Shown here: positions 46,101 through 55,691 of the stretch, one piece after another
How the letters are laid out: every line of letters begins with the position of its first letter
How positions within the stretch are numbered: position 1 is the first letter of the stretch
From: Blastomussa wellsi
Lineage: Eukaryota; Cnidaria; Anthozoa; Scleractinia; Plerogyridae
Reading direction: 5' to 3'
Assembly: GCA_947652115.1 (NCBI GenBank)
Contig: OX393569.1
Coordinates: 397,509-461,508 of the forward strand
DNA length: 64,000 nt
Made by a program: the position numbers and the translations under genes
Notes under the pieces: model-generated
What the model was told of the DNA's origin: nothing
What the model saw: the letters and a program-made list of their open reading frames with translations, nothing else
Database searches by the model: none

Positions 46101-49100
46101 GATGGCTCGGGAAGATTAAGATAGATCACTTTACGACATGCCGTTTGACGAACTTATGCAAAGATTTTCAAGTTGTATTGCCCGTAAAGTAACTCAATAG
46201 TGCAACTTTGCACACAGCTATAAAAATCCTTTTGCCGTTAATTGCTAAGTCGTCACGTCACACTTTTGGTTGTGTAGGATCTGTGTCACGCACACGCTCA
46301 GCCGGCGCTGATCCAACGTAAAGTGCAAACCATTGTGGATTGTTTCCTGAACTCAGCGATTGGCCCTGAACTGCAAATCGACATTCCTATTGAGATGGCC
46401 GACAAACTGATGGAGAGACTGACTGGAAGGAATCCCTCGCTTCACCCTTACGTGTTCAGAGAGGCACAGGTAAGGGAAAATTAAGTTATCAGTATTCTTA
46501 TTTTCCAAGACGCCTGCAGAAGGAGAACTGCAAGGGATGTTTGCTTAAAGGTATACGAAAGTAGGAAATTTAAATCAAAAACTTCACAACAACAACTGTA
46601 CAAAAGGTTAAACGAATCCGAGCCACTCGATACAATTAGTCGAAAACAATTATTAATAATTTAAATTGCTACGCACCGAGCATTGTCAAATTCTGCGAGT
46701 TCAATATAAAGCTTGTGTTACATAAAGAGTACGTGGTAAGTTATTAGGAATGCTTCTGTGCGGATTGAATCACTTTGCAGATTGAGAATTTGTAATGTTG
46801 ATTTATTTTACTACCTTGACAGTGGCGTCATGACGACTCCGAAACGTCGGTCTATTTCGCTAGTTTTTGCCTGGGGAAAAATCAGATCACCCTTGTAGCC
46901 ACCCAATGGAGATCATGTGGTGATTCATTTGGGAAGCTACAATTGTTCTGCTCCCTCAGTCTAACCTCCTAAATGAGTCATCATCGCGTGGTTTGAATCA
47001 GTAGTGGCAAAGATATAAACTTAACACATTAACCGAATCCGTCTATTGTTGGATGTCCTGTGTCGAAATTATCCTATGTCAACGCGTAGATGACACTCTC
47101 TCTTCAAATGTTTTTATTTGAACGTGGGCGATGTTCTTTCCGTTCCCCTTTAGATGACCGTATTTAGAGTTCTATTTAACTACTGGAAGGAGTTTGTGAC
47201 GCACCGGAGTAAGATACCCAAGGGGGAAGACCCGCGGGAACACTTTGCCGAAATGCTACGGAGACACCGGGCTGAAAACAAGTCCAAAAAGGAGGCGAGT
47301 GAGCGGCGGAGAATGGCGAGACTTAGCGCGGAGAGAAAAAAGAAAGAAAAGGAGGAGCGAGAAAAGAAACGTATTGAAGATCTCTCGAGGTAAATTCATG
47401 CTCAATTAGCCCCTTTACACATGCTATTTCAGTCCGTTTTAATTCAACGCGTTTCCATTGAACTGAAAGACTTAAACTGCATGAACCGTGCCGCTAAAAA
47501 GTATGCTGCCCCTGCATCGTGTTTCTCACGATAAAAAACAAAACATGTGTTAATTTACAATTTTCCAAATGCCAAAAATGGAAAGCATCCTTAAAAAATA
47601 AGACTATGTTTCATACACGTATTTTTCCTGGCTTAAGCTTTATAGAATTTCTTTTACGGAAAGTGCCTTTGTAAATGAGAACTGGCGGGGAAACCTTTTT
47701 ACAGCAAGGTAATTGTAGATTGTTCTGTAGAGCAAAAAAACATTGCTGTTAAGAGAGTACAAGTTTTAAATTTGAATCTTGCAACCTTCGTAAGGAACTA
47801 CTAATTGTATGTTTCATCTTGGTCTGATCCTGATTAGTGCTGCAATTGTATTTCAGTTTGTTCAGTTTGGAGAGCGCATCCATTTTTTACTCTGAAGAGG
47901 ACGACCTGCGCTCTTGGTTTTACTCCAAGCACTTGGTTGAACAGGAAAGGCAACAACACATTCAACGACTCAGAGAACAAGGAATTCGTATTCCTGAAGA
48001 AGAACTTGTGGAAGAGAAAGGTTCGTTAGTTAGCAGGCTTTATCTTTCACAGTTTCTGAGAAAAGGAAGTTTTTGTAGGAAAGAGGAACGTCTGAAGATG
48101 ATTTAGGATATCCTTTTTGTGCCAGCCTGCAATGCTTGCTGAAGACATTGTACAACATGGGGATGTTGTCTGTATGATTAATTATTTCTGTTCTTTGTCT
48201 TTATTGTAGAGGAAACAAAGAGCAAACGGTCCCGTGTCTCAATGGCGAAATCTTCCACACAAAGCAAGAAAGGTACGGAAAATCTTTTAATCCCAAGTTC
48301 AAAGTACACATTTCTTATAATGCTGGTTCCAGAAAAGGTGCGAGGCATCGAGACAACGCCATGACTTGATGAATTTCGTGATTCTCTGCGCATGTCTGCT
48401 GGCCAATTTGCAGATATTGTATTGGAAATTTGATGTTGAAATACAGTGTAGTGTTTTCCCTCTTAAGCCTTGACATTGGTACAGGTGATCTAAGGATTTC
48501 TGCTTGTGACTCGCTATTCAAAGGCGTATCTGCTTTTTGCTTAGCCTCCTTGGGATTTTGTGTCTTCTGAATATAATTGTTTATTTTATTTTATTTATAT
48601 ATTTATTTATTTCAGTCCATGACACGGCAAGTGACATGAAAAGTAGTGAAGGTACGAATAATTGTGCAGATATAAGCCCAGATAGCGGGTACAAGAGAAC
48701 CGAATAGCATTTAGCTTTTCGCTGCTAATGGCATCCACAGGCTTGGCATTTAGTTTTCGACTAAACTAAATAAACACACACTTTTTGAGGTTTGATAAAA
48801 ACTTTTTCCAGAATGCTTGAGATTTTAATTGCGGGGTCACTTAGAGAGATGAATTAAAAGGAGATGTTTCAAATAGCATTCAAGTTAAATTAGTTTTTGC
48901 ACTTATTGCTTTTCATTTTGAAGCTAATGCTACGAATCTATTTTTCAGGCTCTTCTCGGGTACCCCAGGCTAAGCTCGGAATCACAAAGAAGAGCTCAGC
49001 TGGTCAGCTGTCTCCAATTTTGGCCAGGCGCGGTTCTGGTGTGTCCACAGCTCAGTCGGCCGTTACCGTACGCCGTAATTCAGGCGTGTCATTGACATTA

Positions 49101-50039
49101 TCCCGTAAAGATGAGAAAATGAGTATAAGAACAGTGGGCAAAGACGACAAAGGCCTGGAAAGAGGGGGAGAAAAAGTTCCCGATTCGAAGGATATCCAAG
49201 TCGAGCAGAAAAAACTAAGGAAGAGTTCCGAGATCCAAGTCATTCCAATAGCGTCCCCTGAAACACTGCAACCTGTTAACGAAGGAAAACTGTTACCGCA
49301 GCGCGCCCGCAATTCGAAGCGTCTTCTGTCAGGCAAACGGCCGCCAAAATCCGCTGGGAACAAGCGTGTTCCGTTAGACGCCATTTCATGTATTAGTGAC
49401 TACAGTGTTGTGAGTAACACTGAGTTCCAGCAACCAACCACTCCGTCAGGGAAACATGGCCGCCAAGGAGGCACCTCTTTGCTTACATCAAAATCCCTTA
49501 AGGACTTTACGAATTCTCCTGAAGGTAAGATCGAGACGAGATCAAAATAAACTTAAACGCGCGATTTTATTAAGAACATTGATAACATAAGACACGCTGT
49601 GAATTTGTTTATTGCACTTTGGAAGAATTCGGTAGTGTTTACTGGGTAAACACTAGTCTTTCCTTTTTCCTCTGAGTGACGCAGTGCGTTCCAAGCCTGC
49701 AATAAGCAGCTTTCGCGAGTGGCAAGCGTCGAAACGCGCGTTTCACCTAATCGTAGCGCGCATGCGTGTAACAGAAGCTATTTACATACTATTTAAATTC
49801 TTTCTGCTATTCCAGGTGCTCAATTATCCATGCCTTTACCGCTGGTCAGAATCACTTCAGCATCCCTCCTGGAAAAGTCTGACACCGAAGGCTCAGTCGG
49901 AGATCCATCGCCTCTGTACTGCAAACCACGTCCGCTGACTCAGAGTCTTAAGAAAACACCCATCAGACCGGGAAGAAGAAAAAGCCTGGGACATACTAAC
50001 GAAGATATGCAGATAAAACCGGATGTGATTGTAAACTGA
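34135..50039 (+). CDS. RGS22: Regulator of G-protein signalling 22 with expanded acidic repeat region
   Basis: Twenty-two exons: 34135-34188, 34433-34495, 35192-35491, 35857-38321, 38744-38905, 39671-39992, 40221-40372, 40482-40644, 41303-41404, 42093-42290, 42860-42943, 43253-43415, 44077-44243, 45134-45364, 45668-45829, 46278-46469, 47154-47389, 47857-48020, 48210-48272, 48616-48651, 48949-49524 and 49816-50039. All phases agree; 2092 residues. Exons 2-3 hold the family's N-terminal module (GFVDFFNSFLALP). RGS-type helical modules lie at about 915-1015, 1205-1327, 1382-1530 and 1547-1690, with WLQVE, CLAFW, LMAWTDME and FWLEVQKF as helix landmarks. A charged Lys/Arg/Glu helix (about 1700-1740) and a disordered basic tail follow. 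RGS22 in vertebrates is about 1260 residues; the excess is mainly exon 4 (2465 bp), acidic and carrying 31-residue repeats. G-alpha binding is inferred from family. AATAAA at 50690-50695 is a possible poly(A) signal. Confidence 0.9.
34687..34930 (+). repeat. 15 bp minisatellite in RGS22 intron 2
   Basis: About sixteen tandem copies of a unit close to AACAAGGGTCCAATG. The period is a multiple of three and the unit carries no stop, so several frames on both strands stay open across the array and produce spurious low-complexity ORFs. Copies differ by point changes and no higher-order pattern was resolved. Confidence 0.9.
36586..37143 (+). repeat. Coding tandem repeat, six 93 bp units in RGS22 exon 4
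   Basis: Six 31-residue units (residues about 383-568). The core is SILESEGVIEQEYVLSR followed by EIEGDVTNTSKK. The first unit is diverged (ESIIESEDITGQDDFLSR). Units 2-4 are almost identical at the DNA level, which indicates recent expansion or homogenisation. Each unit carries eight or so acidic residues. The period keeps frame, so copy number can vary without breaking the gene. Confidence 0.9.
39301..39551. repeat. Interspersed repeat ending in a C-tract, RGS22 intron 5
   Basis: CATACCC followed by (A/G/T)TTTTCAGACC recurs several times (about 39322, 39430 and 39465). The segment ends with CGGCACATACCTATATACCT, GGGGAGTACCC and a long C-run. I recognise this as a common anthozoan repeat style; class unknown. 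Confidence 0.5.
40674..41240 (+). repeat. 23 bp minisatellite in RGS22 intron 8
   Basis: About 24 tandem units close to GTGTTCCCATGTAA followed by CGCACTGAA or TGCACTGTA. At least two unit subtypes alternate (GTGTTCCCATG and GTGTCCTCATA), suggesting higher-order duplication of blocks. Three units equal 23 codons, which explains the repetitive minus-strand ORFs (TWEHYSALHGN and similar). It occupies most of the 658 bp intron. Confidence 0.9.
41455..41760. repeat. Possible Tigger/pogo-type terminal repeat cluster, RGS22 intron 9
   Basis: Successive blocks of the form ACGGAC(A)CC or ACGGAC-AGT followed by AACTTGGTNCAAAAGAGACA recur about every 60-70 bp (41470, 41545, 41605). They resemble the subterminal repeats of pogo-type elements. 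No matching opposite end was located. Confidence 0.3.
44766..45066. repeat. Head-to-head palindrome of the retroelement-tail repeat, RGS22 intron 13
   Basis: The left arm begins AATATAATTTGGTTTTATCA and the right arm ends with its reverse complement at 45018, giving arms of about 115 bp around a short spacer of about 21 bp centred on 44892. The right arm continues to 45066 with CCACAGTTTATTTAGAAACT. Both arms belong to the 10401-10547 family. The arms look nearly identical, so the structure is young. Confidence 0.85.
45851..45902. repeat. Short inverted repeat, RGS22 intron 15
   Basis: GGTCTCCTTCGTAGCCGTT and, 15 bases further, AACGGCCGCGAAGGAGACC pair over 19 bp with two mismatches. It is probably a minimal foldback MITE. 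Confidence 0.55.
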
Positions 50040-51693
50040 TGGGAATCTGTTCACTTTCCACGTGTTATTTTGTTTTCTTTCTTAAGCAGTCAGTCTATGG
50101 AACGGTTAAGAAAACTCTCTCAAGCTCAAACGTCGGTCTTTTAATTACTTTGTTTTACTACGAAGTTTTATCTTTCGCTATTTTATTCAATTTTTATCAA
50201 TTATGTTATTACTGTGATCTTAAGATTTGTTTTCGTTAACTTATGTTAGCTGTATAATTCTTACTATTGTCACTGAAGCCCTTTTGTATTGTATTGCATT
50301 GCATTGAAGGTATTGTAAGTAAAAGAGCTTGTTAGAGGTTCCCAAATGGTGGCGTATATTTTCGTCCTAATAGAAAAGTATTATTGACAGAATATTGATT
50401 GTTAGTTATAAACCAACATGGCTGTCGTGAATCTAACCGATTTTGTTTCGGTTTTCCTTCCTTCTTAGCCACCTGAAAGCCTGATCAAGTTACATCGAAA
50501 ATTAACTAATATAAGGACAAAAAAAAAAAGAAAAAGCACATTTCTTTTATTTACTGAGTTTAATATATTTTAGAAGTTTATGAAGACATAAAATGTTATT
50601 TATTGATGAAAAGGCTTTTTTATAATTGTTGTTGTGTAATTAGTGAGCCATGTCCAATAAGATTGGAGTAAGAACCAAGCTTTGAAGAGAATAAAAACAA
50701 ACGAGGGGGATTATCGTTATAGATAAAGACACTACTATTGTGTTTTCGTGTGTAAATATCACTTGACCCAGGTTAGGATTCAGTCAAATTCTAGAAAACA
50801 TTATCTACTTGTAGTTTGTTTGCCTGATCTGTTGGATTATTTTCTAACTCCAGACATATTCTGTGATGTCACGATTTATAAGAATGTTTTTAGGCTCGGT
50901 CAAGCGCGAAGATCCTGAAAACGAGTTTTTTTGCGAGTCACCGGTCAAGGTGCATTCTCTTACCTAGACACATGACTTTATTACCCAGAATCTAACGTAG
51001 GGAGTCCGATAAAACGGTTGATTTGATTGGCTTCCCTTTGTTAGATTCAAGCCAATCAAATCACGTGTCCCCACCTGTTCCTCGTGCACAGGCCCAGCCG
51101 GCCTGCTCAAGGTGGCGTTCAGATGCAAACAGACCAATGAATCGGAGTGTTATTATTCTCTTTCATTTTATTGCGATCGCCATGTAAAAGAGAATGATCC
51201 ATCCAAGACAAACGGAAACAGCTACCTAAATAGTAATAATACATGGAAACCGGTAGAAATTTTGGAGTTAAAATTTGTTTTAACAAGCTTCGAACACTTA
51301 CAAAAGACAATGCTGTGGGTTATAAAAACTACAATTATTTCATTGACGGTACAGTTTTGAAATGGCAATTAGCGTTTGTTTTAATGTTGAAAAGCTGTTG
51401 TTGTCTTGGCCAAAAACTAAATATTACTGGTACCTGTAGTTTTTCAACGAAGAGTCTAAATAACGCCTTTAATTTGACACTTCAAAAAACTGCTTATCGG
51501 GATCCAACACTGATGTTATGATTGGGTGAAACGTATACGGTTTTAATATTCAAATTATCATGAGCGACAGGACGCACAGTCGTCCCTCCCTTTATTAAAC
51601 GTATAATGCATTATGAATTAAGTATGTCCGCCTCGACCAATCAAATGTAACCATATCGAGAGGACATTTACTTTCGAATTAATATTCATTAGC

Positions 51694-52050
51694 GTGACAA
51701 TTAGCTATGATATCTGTATAGTTTTACCGCAGCGGCTTCACAGTTTACAAATTTACACTGTTTGCTACATCCAGCATTACCCAGAGGAAATAACCGTTAG
51801 GTCGCTAGAGAAGATTGCGGCGGCTTTGTCCACTTTGCACAAAAGCAGCGGCTGCTGCAAGAACGGAGAGGGGATTTCTGCAAGTTTGCAGCGGGAACAT
51901 CCTTCAGTCAGCTCGCTTGAAACTTGCGGACGAAGATACATCTCAATAGCTTCCATGGGTCTTGTCCCAGTTGTCGTAGTAGTGCTTGGAGTGCTGGTCA
52001 TGGGTGCTACTGCAGCTCTAAGCTGGATAGTTTCATGGTACCCATTGTAA
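51694..52050 (+). CDS. Possible small membrane protein, hypothetical
   Basis: A 118-codon ORF with no recognised family. Its only protein-like feature is a strongly hydrophobic C-terminal segment (GLVPVVVVVLGVLVMGATAA, about residues 88-112), which could be a tail anchor, or a signal anchor if translation starts at the inner Met87. The first half looks random. There is no supporting splice context and no paralogue in the window. It may be a first exon of an unrecognised gene or chance. Confidence 0.22.
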   Translation: MTISYDICIVLPQRLHSLQIYTVCYIQHYPEEITVRSLEKIAAALSTLHKSSGCCKNGEGISASLQREHPSVSSLETCGRRYISIASMGLVPVVVVVLGVLVMGATAALSWIVSWYPL

Positions 52051-53329
52051 TTTTGGTTTGGTACAAGAGTGACAAAAGATACTTTGGAACTTTGTTTTGA
52101 AGCGTTTCAACCGAGCGTCTCAACACTCAGCTTCGTTTGTGTCAGTAAGGACTTTGTTATCTTTCATTTTTGAACAGATATCGTTCCTGTTAGCTGTGGG
52201 GTTGCTTTTTATATCGTGCTACGAGCGACATTTTTGCCATGTCTTAGTGCGGAGAAACAAAAAAGATATGTGCTCAAGAAAGTTGAGTGCAAAAACTGAC
52301 AAAACTTTTAAAAAACGCTTTTAGTTAACAAGCGGGACCGAAATGGGCTTTAAAAACATGTACATGGGTTTTAATTGTTAGAAGTGCGCCTACAATGCAA
52401 GCATCGTGGATATTTCATGATTGGGTAGTCAAAAGGAACAGAATTTTATCTCCGCCTGGCGTCACCATTGCCTTGATTTCAAGCTGCAGGTTGTTGTATT
52501 GTGAGATACCTGCTTGAGATTCTGTTATCGCCGCGGTAAATTTTAAAAACGTTGGGTCTTTTGTAACCTTAAGGGCGCATCACAGAATGTTTACTCTGTA
52601 GACGTAAGAGGATTATGATGTGAAAGAAGTTTATTTTGCATTGTAAACCATCCAAGATGAGTTAACCGCATCGGATGTTCACTAAAGAAAGGATAATTAC
52701 ACAAAACAGCCGTCATGGACACCTGTTATTAAGAATCCGTGCGAATGTTTGTAAGCATAGCGATATTGCCTGCTGGTATTATGTACCTCAGAATCCCAAC
52801 AAAGAATACTGTAATAAATCATCTTTGGTTACGTATATGTATACAGCCTTTTTTATGTTTTTATTTAGTGGCATAGTCTTTAGGAGCAAATAGAATATCA
52901 GGGTACAGAGTGCAAAGTACAGATCTGACGTCTGTTCTTAGCATTTGATCATGAAAGATCCTCAAGTGCTGCTTCAGGGGCGGATTCAGAACATTTAGAT
53001 ACAGATGGCCAAATAAATTGCCCCCAGCCCCCTCCCGCCACCCACACCCACATCAAACAAAAAAACTGTCACCAAAAGTTCAGAGGCTTCAGAGGATGGA
53101 CGTTAAGACAAAGTGGTAGGCGAACTCTTTACGGAGTTATTCCATTGTATTCATTCATCCTGTAAGCATAACTAAAATCGGTACAAATGAATCACTGCAG
53201 AAGGTACTGAAAACTATGTAAAATAATATAAAACCATGATTGTATAATATTTGTTTCTTTTAATCACATCGAAGAGCCCTGAGTGAACGGTAAAAAAATA
53301 TATATATGTGTCTGGATTTTGGAGAACGT

Positions 53330-53720
53330 GGTCAGCCTTGAGCCACAACTTTTTCGCCTGATCACCGGCGATAGCCGGTGGTCAGGCCAGCCCAGCGCTT
53401 AAAATACCAGGGGGATAACGTCAACGGTGGCATCACCATACTGCCCTGGCACCTGGCTTTGAGCGCGTACCAAGTTGGGCGCCAACGATGCAAACCCACG
53501 GGGTGGGGTTGGTAGAAAAGGTGAATTTTTAGCCTGAAAAGTGTTCTTTTTCTTGGCAGGAAGGCCTACATGGGCCCTGGGGCCAGCGCTAAGCAGAACC
53601 AGTGACAGCCTGCCACTCACAAGCAAGGTGGGTGTGCATGCTACCTGGTGACGGGTTGGCTGGGTTTGATTGATTGGAAAAGCCTGTGTTTTGCTGGAAA
53701 GTTCCCAGGCCGGCCTGTTT
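53330..53720. other. GC-rich block with a strong hairpin, unidentified
   Basis: It stands out from AT-rich flanks. CCTGATCACCGGC and GCCGGTGGTCAGG (53357-53386) form a 13 bp stem with one wobble pair and a GATA loop. Further GC-rich text follows to about 53720. A 75-codon minus ORF at 53399-53626 shows no family resemblance. It could be a structured RNA, a SINE or a retroelement fragment; I cannot decide. Confidence 0.35.
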
Positions 53721-54772
53721 GAGTTACGGTTCTCATAAATCCAGTCATATATATAGCGAAGGATAATGAAGGACCACTTACAATTGTTTAAATATGCAAA
53801 TAAGTTGCTATTTTTTAATTATTTTTATTAATTGTGGCCACATTTCTTTTTACATGTACAGCAATTGCTGACTTTTAATAATATAACTTGCAAGAAATGG
53901 TGATTTGAACAAAATCTTTTACACAGATTCATACCTAGGGCATATTACTGTAAACATGATGCATTTTGCTTTTTTTAATACTAGACATGGACCATTTATT
54001 AATTAACGGCAAAACTATTTACAATGAACGATTCTGATGATGCAGTCATTAGAATAAATAGCAAAATATAATCTAGGGGAATATTCATTAAAAAAGCGAA
54101 ACAAAAATTGGTTCTAGATGGGGGTAACAAAACATATCGTCTTTGTAACAACTGATCGTGTGCCAGTATCAAGAAACAAAAGAAAACTATTTTCTGCTAT
54201 TCACAATACAAATTGATGCATTTTTTTTATTCATTTTTAAACCGAATAATAATTTTAAGTGTCAGAAACATCAAATATTTTATTCAGACTTTCTTCTCCT
54301 GAGCAACCGAAGAAACATATAATAAACAGCAAATTCTATGATTTAGAATCTTTCTTAAATATGTTTCAGCACTTTGAAATTATTGATCAAATTACGTGAA
54401 ATAAATATTCGTACGGTTCTTTTTGGTCGTAGCGAAATAGGTTGTCTCATACATTGTTATTAAATAAAGACTGATTTATTTATCGTATAAATTATCTCGA
54501 CTAATTTGAGCATTATCGAAAATTGATAAAATTATTCACGTCAAATTAAAATTCACTCCCGGAAAACTGAAAAATCCCAAATCAAACAATGTAAGGCTTA
54601 GGAATTCTTCTTCGTAGAATTTCTTGTTATAGATGTCAGCAAAATAAATAGGACGCTGAAAAAAATGCTCACAATTAACGTTTTGTTGAATATCTTAACT
54701 CGAATAAATAATAACTATTGATACATATCAATCTGCATCTCAAAACAACGGAAAATTGTTAAAATGTAATAG

Positions 54773-54778
54773 TTTATT
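54773..54778 (-). terminator. Poly(A) signal AATAAA of the six-pass membrane gene
   Basis: On the minus strand AATAAA lies about 38 bases after the stop codon at 54816, a suitable distance for a compact 3' UTR. Confidence 0.5.
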
Positions 54779-54815
54779 TTAGTGAATCAAAAGACCAGGT
54801 TTTCTGCGGTCAATT

Positions 54816-55691
54816 TCAGTCATTATGTTGGATAAAGCGAAGTAAGGGACAACAAAATGCGACGAGAACAAAAAGGCCCCATATAATCACGCCGATCATG
54901 AAAAGTCTGTCCGTAATTCCACTAAAAACGCTTCCAGTTTCTGAAGGAAGAGTGAAAAAAGAAAACTTAAGAAGACCCAGGCAAGGTGTCATTACAACCA
55001 GTGTGAAACAGCCACCAACGAACAAGGATACACACGCGCGTATCTCGTAGCACCGGCAGTTATCGACTCTACTCCAGCGATAAAACGCTGTGAGACCTTT
55101 ATATAAGCTCACGATTGCCGCAGCCGTAAGACTTATGGCCAAAAGTGTTCTTGCGTGGTCAAAACGATTCCCTAGGATGTATTTATCCGCGCAAGTCTCA
55201 TCATGGTGGCACGCCCAGCAAATGAGGCCTCGTGAACCGGAACGCTTTACGAACAGGTCGACCGCCAAGCAAGTCAAGGGAATATCATGTAGCATGCTGC
55301 ATACACATCCCAAAACAAATTTAACCGTAATGTACTTTTCACTTTGGTTCGAGCTTGTAATCGTCCGACGAATTATCAAAATGTAGGCTATTAGATTCGA
55401 GAAGATTAAAAAGCCGGCCAAAGCAGTGAAGAATTTCATGGCGAGGAGTGCCTTGCCAAAAGAGTTGATTTCTTTCTGGTAATCATCCTTGTTCCAAGGG
55501 CCACTTGAACAGAATAGAATTTGTTTGCTTTCATTGTTGCTGGTATGGTTGGAATTATCCATAAAGCGTTTGTAGGTAGTATGGCTTCGCCACGCATCAT
55601 GCAACACACTAATATCTGTTCCCAGATCAAAGCCATATAGCAATACGAAGAGCACCAATTCTCTCGCCAAATCGCGGGCGATGGTCATCAT
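54816..55691 (-). CDS. Six-pass membrane protein, intronless, unrecognised
   Basis: Single uninterrupted 291-codon ORF. Hydrophobic segments lie at about 9-30, 80-107, 124-147, 178-203, 217-244 and 262-286. The loop between the first two carries sequons at Asn48 (NHT) and Asn53 (NES), so it is probably extracellular or lumenal. A cysteine/histidine-rich stretch at 158-167 (CWACHHDETC) lies between TM3 and TM4 and could bind a metal or form disulphides. Motifs such as GFDLGTDISVL in TM1 faintly recall XK-type and other orphan multi-pass families, but I cannot assign one. Lack of introns among intron-rich neighbours suggests a retrocopy origin or a lineage-specific single-exon family. An AATAAA follows 38 bases after the stop. 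The initial Met pair leaves the exact start ambiguous by one codon. Confidence 0.7.
   Translation of the reverse strand: MMTIARDLARELVLFVLLYGFDLGTDISVLHDAWRSHTTYKRFMDNSNHTSNNESKQILFCSSGPWNKDDYQKEINSFGKALLAMKFFTALAGFLIFSNLIAYILIIRRTITSSNQSEKYITVKFVLGCVCSMLHDIPLTCLAVDLFVKRSGSRGLICWACHHDETCADKYILGNRFDHARTLLAISLTAAAIVSLYKGLTAFYRWSRVDNCRCYEIRACVSLFVGGCFTLVVMTPCLGLLKFSFFTLPSETGSVFSGITDRLFMIGVIIWGLFVLVAFCCPLLRFIQHND

Larger units (their letters stand above)
50040..54815. other. Intergenic: 3' flank of RGS22, then 3' flank of the six-pass membrane gene
   Basis: AT-rich and largely featureless 4.8 kb between convergent genes. AATAAA at 50690-50695 could end the RGS22 transcript. A 118-codon ORF and a GC-rich hairpin block are listed separately. 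At 52975-53065 a stretch beginning CAGGGGCGGATTC resembles the start of a widespread animal repeat. Nothing else supports a gene. Confidence 0.55.
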
